The position numbers and the translations under genes were made by a program. Of a DNA stretch of 64,000 nt, positions 45,622 through 53,549 are shown piece after piece. The notes below the pieces were generated by a model. It saw only the letters and a program-made list of their open reading frames with translations. It was not told the DNA's origin and made no database searches. The DNA is from Chondrinema litorale (lineage in GTDB: Bacteria; Bacteroidota; Bacteroidia; Cytophagales; Flammeovirgaceae), in assembly GCF_026250525.1 (NCBI RefSeq), contig NZ_CP111052.1, positions 1 to 64,000 on the forward strand. Reading direction: 5' to 3'. How positions within the stretch are numbered: position 1 is the first letter of the stretch; each line of letters begins with the position of its first letter.

Positions 45622-46528
45622 GAACCTGTCTAAAGTAAAAAATGCTCAAACTGAGTAACTTAGGAAAATCTGACAATCTTAAGTTTAACATCAAAAATGA
45701 GCATTTTATCCAAAGATATAATAAAAAACAAGCTATTACCACATTTATCACAAGGCAAGAAAGGGCCTAAACTAACTGAAGATAAGCTAGTTAGCATTGT
45801 GGAGTTGATTGTTTATCGTTTGAAGACGGGATGCCAGTGGCGAGAAATACCTATAGGCCAATATATGGATGAACCTTATAGCTGGCAAAGTGTCTTCCAC
45901 CATTATAACCGTTGGTGCAATGATAACTGTTGGCAATTAGGATGGGAAACTTTAGTTGCTGAAAATAAAGATCAACTTGACCTGTCTAGTGTTCAGATGG
46001 ATGGGACACACACACCCTCTAAACAAGGAGGAGAAGCTGTAGCTTATCAGAGGTGAAAATCAGCAAAGACCACTAACTCACTTAGTATTTGTGATGCAAA
46101 AGGAGTTTTACTGGCAGCCAGTCAACCAGAAAAAGGGAATCAGCATGATTTGTATGAGATTGAAAAACATTTTAAAGAAATGATAGAAACTCTTGAAAAT
46201 GTGGGCATTAGCACAGATGGTCTTTTTATGAATGCTGATGCTGGCTTTGATTGTAATGAATTCAGGACGCTCTGCTTTGAATATGGAATAACACCTAATA
46301 TCTGTTTGAATAAAAGAAAAGGTAATTTAACAGACCGAGATGAATATTTTGACCCATTGCTTTATAAACAACGCACTGTTATTGAACATGCTTTTGCTTG
46401 GCTAGATGCTTACAAAGCATTATTAATTCGATATGAGAAAAAAGCCAAGAACTGGTTTAATCTCAATTTGCTCGGCTTTTTTGTCGGTTTTTCCAAAAAA
46501 ATTTACCCTAACTAACTTTAGACAGGTT
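45622..46528 (+). mobile_element. ~907-bp IS5-family element
   Basis: Terminal inverted repeats AACCTGTCTAAAGT begin at 45623 and, inverted, end at 46528; direct repeats CAAC flank the element (45618-45621, 46529-46532). One extra G at 45622 makes the left boundary uncertain by a base. The transposase reading frame is interrupted. Confidence 0.88.
45697..46515 (+). pseudogene. IS5-family transposase with in-frame stop
   Basis: The first part (45697-46056) has the DUF4096-like N-terminal domain 'VYRLKTGCQWREIP' and the first catalytic Asp in 'VQMDGTHTPSKQGGEAVAYQR'. A TGA at 46054-46056 ends it; the same frame then continues 'KSAKTTNSLSICDAKG', 'MNADAGFDCNEFR' (second Asp) and 'VIEHAFAWLDAYKALLIRYE' (Glu). 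In relatives this joint reads through arginine/lysine residues, so the TGA looks like a point mutation. Related groups that use two frames shift by -1, which does not apply here. The copy is probably immobile unless complemented. Confidence 0.85.
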
Positions 46529-46971
46529 CAACTTGAAATTAGTATAGACGTAAACTACATCAAGCAAATGTTGTTACCATGGAGTACAGTTAAAGAAATT
46601 TCTGTTACTGAGTTTCCTTTTTCAAAAATGATAGAGTATCAAATTTCAGCTGATAAAATGGATGAGTTTGACTTCCAAATCAGAAGATTGGTGAAAATTC
46701 TAAAAGAAACGAAATATCCTTATCCATTAGAAGGTAATCGAGGGTTTTTAGGTGCTTATGGTAAGATGACATTGGTTTGGTTTTATGATTCAGCTACAAA
46801 TTTTAAAGGCTATAATAACCTTTTAGAGTGGGTAAAAAAGTATGATCGAGAAATAGAATTACATACTGTTTTGAGTAAAATTAATGAAATTACAAAATCA
46901 AGTTATACATATAACCTGACCTATAAAAAAGATTTGAGTTATTAAAATGATGATAACTTTCTAAAAAAGAA

Positions 46972-47067
46972 AATCCTTTATTTCAAATAAAATAAAGGAT
47001 TCTACTGGTTGATTGTAATTAAACTTTTTATCTAAAAAATCCTTTGATCAAGTAAGAGAAAGGATTT
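46972..47067. other. two hairpins with a shared stem sequence
   Basis: AATCCTTTATTT (46972-46983) pairs with AAATAAAGGATT (46990-47001); AAATCCTTT (47037-47045) pairs with AAAGGATTT (47059-47067). They lie between the split gene and the convergent DUF5990 gene, 65 nt apart. The first may act as a terminator; the reuse of the same stem is notable. Confidence 0.5.
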
Positions 47068-47214
47068 AAATGTAATAATGTCAGATGCCACATACATGGC
47101 AATTGTTTTATTAAAAGCAAATTTAAATTGCAATAATTGTATATACAACTAAATACTTGCTAGAATTTTATTCGATATTAAGTAAGTCTGCTACTGGCTA
47201 GTTTTAATATAAAC

Positions 47215-47652
47215 TTATTTATTTAGATGCCAACCCTCAAAAGGTTTTACGGTTGCGCAGTTTGGACCACCATCTTTACCAGTACCAGGATCACTAGTTT
47301 GCAACATCGAACCACTGGTTAATGTATCTACATCTTTCCATGTAATACCTGTCAAAGGTATTTTAAGTCTTCTCGACCAAATTGTATCTGATTGACCAGC
47401 ATACGTACCAATATCAATATATACAAACCGATTAGCTGTTGGGCCTTGAACAAAACTGCCAGAAAATTTGGGAAGGTTATCTTTTGATTTGTCACCTTTC
47501 AATTTAACTGTAAACTTAAAAGTTAGATCGTCGGAAGAAGAAATTTGTTTCTGAACTGTTTCGTAATTGCTACCAGATCCTTTTTGCAGACCATAAATTA
47601 CACCTGGTGTTGGTTTGATTAGTGTGATTTGAAGTGTTATTTCTGATTCCAT
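47215..47652 (-). CDS. DUF5990 family protein
   Basis: The 145-residue protein matches the DUF5990 pattern throughout: 'MESEITLQITLIKPTPGVIYGLQKG', 'NYETVQKQ', 'GSFVQGPTANRFVYIDIGTYAGQ', 'WSRRLKIPLTGITW', and 'DPGTGKDGGPNCATVKPFEGW' at the end. It has no signal peptide and is predicted to be a cytoplasmic beta-rich protein. The family's function is not known to me. It stands alone, divergent from the ECF sigma gene. Confidence 0.85.
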   Translation of the reverse strand: MESEITLQITLIKPTPGVIYGLQKGSGSNYETVQKQISSSDDLTFKFTVKLKGDKSKDNLPKFSGSFVQGPTANRFVYIDIGTYAGQSDTIWSRRLKIPLTGITWKDVDTLTSGSMLQTSDPGTGKDGGPNCATVKPFEGWHLNK

Positions 47653-47766
47653 TTTTGTTTTGATTAATGGGTAACTGCCTTTTTTAGATATTACTCAATT
47701 TTTTTCCCATTAGATAATTGTCCTCAAGAATTTAGAATAATAACTTACAGCTACATAAGAGAATAC

Positions 47767-47783
47767 TTTACATTAAGGCACAT
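47767..47783 (+). promoter_or_regulatory. TTTACAT repeat element upstream of ECF operon
   Basis: TTTACATTAAGGCACAT differs by one base from the first 17 bases of the element at 515 and 44020. It lies 191 nt before the sigma gene start. Elsewhere in 47653-47974 only the promoter below is recognised. Confidence 0.35.
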
Positions 47784-47893
47784 CAATAAAGTAAGTATAC
47801 TATAAGAATATATCATTAAATGCAATTGATAGTCATCCTGAATATCTAATTCAAGATAATTTACTTTCATTATAACTTGGTAATATAAATTTT

Positions 47894-47937
47894 AAAGACT
47901 TAAAAGTTGGAGTAAGTATAAGTCTTTTATATACTTG
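47894..47937 (+). promoter_or_regulatory. putative promoter with overlapping inverted repeat
   Basis: TTG (47907-47909), 20 nt, then TATACTTG (47930-47937) fits the Bacteroidota promoter TTG-N19-21-TAnnTTTG with one mismatch. AAAGACTTA (47894-47902) and its inverted copy TAAGTCTTT (47919-47927) bracket the -33 region, a possible operator. Confidence 0.4.
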
Positions 47938-47974
47938 CATTATTTAGAATTAGTCTAAATAAAATTAACTAGCT

Positions 47975-48529
47975 TTGTTTTCAAATTTCAAAAAAACTAA
48001 CAACCAAATAGATGACTTCAAAACTCGGAAGGGATTTGAAAATCTATACAAAAGATATGCAGCGTCAATGCTGTCAATTGCACACAATAAGGTTAACGAT
48101 TTAGTGGTTGCAGAAGAAATTGTTCAAAATATCTTTAAATCTCTTTGGGAAAGAAGAGAAACAATCAATCTACAAGGAAACATTAAAAACTATTTATTTC
48201 GAGCTGTAAAACTAGAAGTGATAGATCATTTTAGAGCTAAAGAGAGGCAAAAATCTCATTTAAAAACTGTTACTCTTAATTACACATTTATAAGTAACTC
48301 TACAGAAAATCAAGTTATTTTTGATGATTTAAAAGATCATACATTTGGTTTAATTAATCAATTACCAAAGCAATGTCGCAATGTTTTTAAGCTTAGTCGA
48401 GAAAAAGGTTATTCGAATAAAGAAATCGCTCAAGAATTATTAATCTCAGAAAGAGCAGTAGAATACCATATTACAAAAGCATTATCTTTTCTTAAAAGAA
48501 ATCTAGTCAATTATATTAAACTAAAATGA
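47975..48529 (+). CDS. ECF RNA polymerase sigma-70 factor
   Basis: The 184-residue protein has sigma region 2 (about 22-90: 'FENLYKRYAASMLSIAHNKV', 'EEIVQNIFKSLWERRE', 'NIKNYLFRAVKLEVIDHFR') and region 4 (about 122-175: 'LPKQCRNVFKLSREKGYSNKEIAQELLISERAVEYHI'). An in-frame TAA lies just upstream and the first ATG would remove half of region 2, so TTG at 47975 is the likely start. Such Bacteroidota factors direct RNA polymerase to TonB-receptor operons. The anti-sigma-like gene and a receptor follow, so it probably controls 48634-56932. Confidence 0.92.
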   Translation: MFSNFKKTNNQIDDFKTRKGFENLYKRYAASMLSIAHNKVNDLVVAEEIVQNIFKSLWERRETINLQGNIKNYLFRAVKLEVIDHFRAKERQKSHLKTVTLNYTFISNSTENQVIFDDLKDHTFGLINQLPKQCRNVFKLSREKGYSNKEIAQELLISERAVEYHITKALSFLKRNLVNYIKLK

Positions 48530-48633
48530 TTGATAATCAGCAACTTATAAATAATTATAATTTTTTTCTATTATCTACTTACGGTAAAAGGTGAGTTATA
48601 CGGCTATGGAAGTGTAAGTAATTCGATAAAAAA

Positions 48634-49242
48634 ATGGAAGTTACACCAGAGCTATTAAAAAAATATGCTGAAGGAGCATGTAATGAACAGGAAACAGAAT
48701 TGGTAGAAATCTGGCTTTCTGATTCCAGAGAAGAGTATCATGTTTTGTCTGAGGCTGAAATAAAAAAATCAACTAAAAAGATGTGGAATGAGATACAAAC
48801 TTTTCAAAATAGATCAGATATAAATATCATAAAGTCTTTACCACACTATGCAGTAGCAGCATGTTTGTTTATCGGTTTAATGATAGGTAGTATTTACATT
48901 ATTGATAACAATTTTGAAAAAACAAACATTCTAATTTCTAATGTTGAAACTGGTTATCTGTACATTTCTTCTAGAAATGCAAATGATATTAAGATAGAGA
49001 GTAAGTCTTGTAAAATTAACTTTACAGGAGTTATTATGATCGCCAACACTTCTAAATATTCAAAATCTATTATTTGTGAAAACGAGAGCTCAGTAAAGTT
49101 CCAATTGCTACCAGGTGAAATTTATTACTTAAGTGAAGAGAATGGAATACCAGTGTTATTTCGAGAAAAAGATGCAACACAAACTGTTATTACCACTCGC
49201 CAAATGACAGGACAATTTGAAGTTGAACACACACTCATCTAG
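48634..49242 (+). CDS. divergent FecR-like anti-sigma protein
   Basis: The 202-residue protein has an N-terminal cytoplasmic part ('LLKKYAEGACNEQETELVEIWL'), which matches the sigma-binding start of Bacteroidota FecR-type anti-sigma factors, and one membrane helix (about 69-90, 'YAVAACLFIGLMIGSIYII'). Its periplasmic part (91-202) is short and lacks a recognisable complete FecR domain, although 'KFQLLPGEIYYLSEENG' is reminiscent of it. Usual length is ~300-400, so this is a reduced form. It sits 104 nt after the sigma gene and 3 nt before the receptor gene. It is inferred to relay receptor occupancy to the sigma factor. Confidence 0.75.
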   Translation: MEVTPELLKKYAEGACNEQETELVEIWLSDSREEYHVLSEAEIKKSTKKMWNEIQTFQNRSDINIIKSLPHYAVAACLFIGLMIGSIYIIDNNFEKTNILISNVETGYLYISSRNANDIKIESKSCKINFTGVIMIANTSKYSKSIICENESSVKFQLLPGEIYYLSEENGIPVLFREKDATQTVITTRQMTGQFEVEHTLI

Positions 49243-49245
49243 CAT

Positions 49246-51627
49246 ATGAAAATTTTTACTGTTAGCCTCATTCTTTTTTTTACTTCATTCATTGCTGTAG
49301 GCCAAAGTACAAATACTTTTATTATACAAGGTTATGTAACTACAGGCGAAAGTACCCCTCTTCCTTTTGCACAAGTAATAGTTGAGGAGTTAAATAAAGG
49401 AGATGTGGCAGATAAAGATGGTTATTTTGAAATTAAAAACTTGCCTTCAGGTACCTTTAAAGTTACAATTAAAGCTTTAGGTTTTAAACCTTCTTCGAAA
49501 GAAGTTACGCTAAAAAATAATAACATTGTTAACTTAAATATTAACTTATCTGAAGAAGATACCGAATTGAGTGAGATTGTAGTTGAAGGTAAAAACCAAT
49601 CTCAAGAAATTAAAGAAATGGCATTACAAGTTAATGCAATTGAGGTTAAAAAAATGGCAAATAATACAGCCGATCTTAATCAAGTACTTAATAGAACAAC
49701 TGGTGTAAAAGTTAGAGAGCAGGGGGGAGTAGGATCAGATTTTGAATTTTCTATAAATGGACTCTCTGGTAAAGCTGTTAGGTTTTTTATAGATGGAGTT
49801 CCTCTGGAAATTATGGGTAGTTCCATGTCACTGAATAACATACCAGTGAATTTAGCAGAACGTGTAGTTGTCTATAAAGGAGTTGTTCCTGTAGAATTAG
49901 GATCTGATGCTTTAGGAGGCGCTGTAAATATTGTTACCAATCAACGCATTACTAATTATCTCGATGTTGCTTATAGTTATGGTTCTTTTAATACTCATAG
50001 AGGCTCTGTAACCGGACAAATAAGGGATAAAAAAACTGGTATGACAGCTAAAGCATCTGCATTTATAAATTATTCTGATAATAATTATATAATGCGAGAT
50101 GTAGAGGTAATTGAGCAAATTGATGAGGATAATGCTCGGTTTATAACTGGTGATTTTATAAGATTCCATGACCAATATTTTTCTGCCATGGGGCAAGTAG
50201 AATTGGGGGTTACAGATAAATCTTGGGCAGATGTATTTTTTATAACAGGAAGTTATTCAGTTACTGAAAAAGAAATACAGACAGGTACAAATCAAGATAT
50301 TGTATATGGTGCTGCCAGAAAAGATGGCACTGCCTATTCAACAACGCTTAGATACAGAAAAGATAATTTATTTTGGGATGGATTAAACTTAAGTTTATTT
50401 GCCTCACATTCTTTCGATAAGTATTACATAACTGATACTACAGAATATAAATATTACTGGGATGGTAACCGAGTAAAAGTAAACGATGTTGAAATTGGCT
50501 CTTATGCAACGATAACTCATATTAACCGTCCCACAAATTTTATTAGTTCTAATCTTAGCTATAAATTAAATGATCAACATTCATTTGGAGTCAATTACAC
50601 CTTAAATGAAGTAGAGAATCAGAGTTATGATGAATTGATTACAGATAGTGATGATAATCCTGGTAAACTAGGAAAACATATTCTTGGGTTTTCTTATCAA
50701 CAACATTTTTTAGATGATCGGTTAACAAATACTTACTTTGGGAAGCATTACAATATGTTGTTAAAACAACCAGACGTAATTACTGACTCTGAAACAGGTG
50801 AATCAGAAACTGTATCTGAAAGTATAGATTATTTTGGTTATGGAATTGCTACAAGACTTCGCCTAACAACATCTATTGGAATAAAAGCTTCTTATGAAAA
50901 GGCTTTTAGGTTACAAAATGTAGGAGAAATTTTTGGGAATGGTTACAATCAAATTGCCAACACAGAGCTAAAACCAGAAAGTAGCCATAATTATAATGCT
51001 GGATTATTCTATACAAATAGAATTAGTCAACATAAATTATTTATTGAGGCAGGAGCTTATTTAAGAGATGCCAAAGATTTTATTTCTGCAGTAGTTTATC
51101 AGTCAAACGACCAGATAAGTCGATATGAAAATACTGCAAATGTATTGGTTAAAGGACTTGAAGGAGAATTGAAATACAATTACAATGAATTATTCAATTT
51201 AACAATTAATGTCACCTATCAAAACCTCATTAATAATACTAAATACGCATATGGTTCAGACTCAGGAACTATAGAAGCGACATATAAAAATAAAATACCC
51301 AATCAGCCATGGCTATTTGGAAATTCCAGTTTTGGTATAGGTAAAAACAATTTATTCAAAGATGATGATCGGGTACAATTTAATTGGAATATGCAATATG
51401 TGCATTGGTATTATTTAACCTGGGAAAATTACGGAGCTAAAAAAGGAAAAAATATTATACCTAACCAATTTATTCAAAATGCTTCAATCACTTATTCAAT
51501 GCAAGGAGGTAAGTATAACATTTCTGTAGAATCAAGCAATTTCACAAATGCATTAGCTTACGATAATTTTAAACTTCAAAAGCCAGGGAGGTCATATTCT
51601 GTAAAACTCCATTATTTTCTAAAATAA
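49246..51627 (+). CDS. TonB-dependent outer-membrane receptor
   Basis: The 793-residue protein has a signal peptide (about 1-19, ending VGQ), a CarboxypepD_reg-like N-terminal domain (about 25-110), a plug domain (about 125-225, 'NRTTGVKVREQGGVGSDFEFSINGL', 'VVYKGVVPVELGSDALGGAVNI') and a 22-strand-type barrel up to the end, 'RSYSVKLHYFLK'. Family role: energy-dependent uptake of iron complexes or other scarce ligands. The N-terminal module is the Bacteroidota regulatory beta domain rather than a classic STN signalling domain, although a sigma/anti-sigma pair precedes it. With DUF4374 and PepSY proteins downstream, a siderophore or heme-type ligand is likely. Confidence 0.93.
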   Translation: MKIFTVSLILFFTSFIAVGQSTNTFIIQGYVTTGESTPLPFAQVIVEELNKGDVADKDGYFEIKNLPSGTFKVTIKALGFKPSSKEVTLKNNNIVNLNINLSEEDTELSEIVVEGKNQSQEIKEMALQVNAIEVKKMANNTADLNQVLNRTTGVKVREQGGVGSDFEFSINGLSGKAVRFFIDGVPLEIMGSSMSLNNIPVNLAERVVVYKGVVPVELGSDALGGAVNIVTNQRITNYLDVAYSYGSFNTHRGSVTGQIRDKKTGMTAKASAFINYSDNNYIMRDVEVIEQIDEDNARFITGDFIRFHDQYFSAMGQVELGVTDKSWADVFFITGSYSVTEKEIQTGTNQDIVYGAARKDGTAYSTTLRYRKDNLFWDGLNLSLFASHSFDKYYITDTTEYKYYWDGNRVKVNDVEIGSYATITHINRPTNFISSNLSYKLNDQHSFGVNYTLNEVENQSYDELITDSDDNPGKLGKHILGFSYQQHFLDDRLTNTYFGKHYNMLLKQPDVITDSETGESETVSESIDYFGYGIATRLRLTTSIGIKASYEKAFRLQNVGEIFGNGYNQIANTELKPESSHNYNAGLFYTNRISQHKLFIEAGAYLRDAKDFISAVVYQSNDQISRYENTANVLVKGLEGELKYNYNELFNLTINVTYQNLINNTKYAYGSDSGTIEATYKNKIPNQPWLFGNSSFGIGKNNLFKDDDRVQFNWNMQYVHWYYLTWENYGAKKGKNIIPNQFIQNASITYSMQGGKYNISVESSNFTNALAYDNFKLQKPGRSYSVKLHYFLK

Positions 51628-51661
51628 ATTAATCTGAACAATCAAACTTAATATTAGTAAC

Positions 51662-52873
51662 ATGAACTGCTCAATTAAATATAAACTTTATATAATTAAT
51701 TTACTTTTATCAATGTTCATCATAACATCTTGCGATGATGATGAAGAGGTTTTGGAAGATGGTAAAGCAGATTATACACTTTGGATGCAACTTGGTAGTT
51801 GGCCGAATACCACACAATATGTAGTTGGAACAAATTCATTAACTGAAGGAGAAATAAATCTTGAAGGAAACGGAGCTGAAGTTACTAGTGTAGCTGATTA
51901 TGGTATTATTCCGAAAGATGGTTATTATTATTATCCGAGCACTAGCTCAGACTTTGGCAAACTCACAAAGTTTGAATTTAAAGACGATTTACTTCAAGTA
52001 GTTGAAGAAGTACCTTATACTTACCAAAACTCCATTAGTAGTTATACCTGGATTGACGATAATACGCTACTCTTAATTGGTACAAATGGAGATTCTGATA
52101 GACTATTATATACTTTAGTGAATGCGTCAACCTTAGAAATTAGTAATGGTGAATTAGATATTCCAGCGATTCCGGAAGGATATACTGCAGTATATGAAGG
52201 CAATGTAGAATACGCTAATGGCAAAATCTATATATCTTATACCTATTCTGCAACATGGCCAGATCCTGCATATCCGGGAATTAGTTTTGCGGTGGTTGAC
52301 TATCCGGAAATGAGTATAAGCACAATTATCAACGACGAGCAAACTTCTGGTAGAGGAGGATCTAGTATGTGGATGAGAGCTTCTGGTGTAGATGAATATG
52401 GAGATGTATATATGCTTCTTTATCCTGGTTGGTTAGCAGAAGGAACCCCATCTTTAATCTATAGAATTAATGGTGGTGAAGAAACCCTAGATGATTCTTA
52501 TATTTTTAATGTATCCGAAACTATTGGAGATGAAGTGATTGGTTTATGGTACATTCAAGATGGTAAAGCAATTGTTAAATACGAAGACTCAGCAATTCAA
52601 GAAGCAAATCCTGATGGCTTACATTATATTAAATTTGCTTTAATTGATTTGTATTCAACCTCACTTATTAAAAAGCTGGATTTACCTGCTGATAAAGGTA
52701 CAATGATTCAAAACGTGATTGTAGATGGATCACAGGTATTTATTCAAGTAAATGCAGAAAGTGATGCAGATTACGTATGGGAAGTTAATACTTCTACTGG
52801 TGAAGTTACTCCAGGTATAGAAATAGTAGGAGGTTATGACTATATACTCCGCCTAGATAATATGAAAGAATAA
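51662..52873 (+). CDS. DUF4374 lipoprotein
   Basis: The 403-residue protein has a lipoprotein signal ending ITSC (C25), followed by an acidic linker and a beta-propeller-like DUF4374 region: 'YTLWMQLGSWPNTTQYVVGTN', 'YTWIDDNTLLLIGTNGD', 'YTAVYEGNVEYANGKIYISY', 'WMRASGVDEYGDVYMLLYPG'. DUF4374 proteins in Bacteroidota are regularly next to TonB receptors and PepSY proteins of iron acquisition; a ligand-capturing or partner role at the outer membrane is inferred. A strong terminator follows directly. Confidence 0.87.
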   Translation: MNCSIKYKLYIINLLLSMFIITSCDDDEEVLEDGKADYTLWMQLGSWPNTTQYVVGTNSLTEGEINLEGNGAEVTSVADYGIIPKDGYYYYPSTSSDFGKLTKFEFKDDLLQVVEEVPYTYQNSISSYTWIDDNTLLLIGTNGDSDRLLYTLVNASTLEISNGELDIPAIPEGYTAVYEGNVEYANGKIYISYTYSATWPDPAYPGISFAVVDYPEMSISTIINDEQTSGRGGSSMWMRASGVDEYGDVYMLLYPGWLAEGTPSLIYRINGGEETLDDSYIFNVSETIGDEVIGLWYIQDGKAIVKYEDSAIQEANPDGLHYIKFALIDLYSTSLIKKLDLPADKGTMIQNVIVDGSQVFIQVNAESDADYVWEVNTSTGEVTPGIEIVGGYDYILRLDNMKE

Positions 52874-52880
52874 AGTATTT

Positions 52881-52927
52881 AAATCATCGGAAATTTTATC
52901 AAATCGATTTTCCGATGATTTTTTTTT
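52881..52927 (+). terminator. strong intrinsic terminator inside the iron operon
   Basis: A perfect 13-bp stem (AAATCATCGGAAA at 52881-52893 with its complement at 52909-52921) plus T-run to 52927. The next gene starts at 52939, so transcription of the last four genes must read through or restart. Confidence 0.8.
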
Positions 52928-52938
52928 AAATATAAATT

Positions 52939-53235
52939 ATGATTATCATTTCGCTTTTAATGTTATGTGTTGGTTTTTTTGCTATTTATAATACATCGAA
53001 AAAAATAGCTTTGGGGCAATCTATTGTTGAAAAATGGCTTCAACAACATCAGTTAGTTGCAAAGCTAATTAGCTTAACCTCCTTTATTTTTTCTATCTCA
53101 TATTATACAAATGTATTTGGTTTTGGTGCAGGTGTTTTTTTTATATTAGTCGCTATAATGTCTGTGGCTAGTCTTATGATATTACTTATACCAATATTTA
53201 AAAAACTTCAAAAGAAAAATAACTCTTTAAGCTAA
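52939..53235 (+). CDS. small membrane protein of iron operon (DUF3325-like position)
   Basis: The 98-residue protein has three likely membrane segments (about 3-20, 42-60, 64-88). In proteobacterial siderophore operons a PepSY gene is often accompanied by two small membrane proteins (DUF3325 and DUF3649). This gene and the next occupy the same positions and have similar sizes and topology, but sequence similarity is too weak for me to claim the families. It is probably an inner-membrane accessory of iron reduction or release. Confidence 0.65.
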   Translation: MIIISLLMLCVGFFAIYNTSKKIALGQSIVEKWLQQHQLVAKLISLTSFIFSISYYTNVFGFGAGVFFILVAIMSVASLMILLIPIFKKLQKKNNSLS

Positions 53236-53242
53236 TAATAAG

Positions 53243-53545
53243 ATGCCCGCAAACCCTAAATATCTTACCAAATCGAAAACTCAACGTTTCTCAAAAATAT
53301 CAGCAGCAATTCTTGGAGGATTTCTTGTTGCTGCTTCTTTTCATCTTTCAATTGCAGCATGGCTAGGTCATAAACAATCCCTGTTTATGACCTATAGTTT
53401 TACATTGTTTATTTTATGGACAGTACTCATGTTTGTTGCATTTTTAGCGCATAATGGATGGAAAATTTGGATATGGTATGGAGGCATCACCATAATATTT
53501 TCATTACTGATCTATTTAGGAACCGTATATAACCCATCTGTTTAA
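53243..53545 (+). CDS. small membrane protein of iron operon (DUF3649-like)
   Basis: The 100-residue protein has three hydrophobic segments (about 20-41, 47-68, 74-94). 'RFSKISAAILGGFLVAASFHLSIAAWL' followed by 'LFILWTVLMFVAFLAHNGWKIWIWYG' resembles the small iron-uptake accessory proteins annotated DUF3649. It begins 7 nt after the previous stop and ends 4 nt before the PepSY gene, so the three are translated together. Function inferred from context. Confidence 0.7.
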   Translation: MPANPKYLTKSKTQRFSKISAAILGGFLVAASFHLSIAAWLGHKQSLFMTYSFTLFILWTVLMFVAFLAHNGWKIWIWYGGITIIFSLLIYLGTVYNPSV

Positions 53546-53549
53546 AACT

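Larger units (their letters stand above)
45273..46945 (+). pseudogene. secreted hypothetical protein split by IS5-like element
   Basis: The 5' part (45273-45621) starts with a signal peptide (MKLLLIILFIPAITFSQ); the 3' part (46529-46945) encodes 'LEISIDVNYIKQMLLPWSTVKE...YDREIELHTVLSKINE'. Deleting one CAAC copy and the element joins 'IEKLKQ' to 'LEISID' in frame and gives 762 nt, a protein of 253 residues plus stop. No domain is recognised; the product would be exported to the periplasm or beyond. Both halves are otherwise intact, so the disruption is recent. Confidence 0.85.

Noticed and set aside
45697..46515. Selenocysteine or programmed read-through at the TGA of the IS5 transposase
   Set aside because: No downstream structure or selenoprotein context; a point mutation in an arginine/lysine-rich joint is simpler.
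47894..47937. Fur box at the ECF promoter
   Set aside because: The inverted repeat AAAGACTTA/TAAGTCTTT does not resemble the GATAATGATTATC-type Fur consensus; it is recorded only as an unassigned operator candidate.
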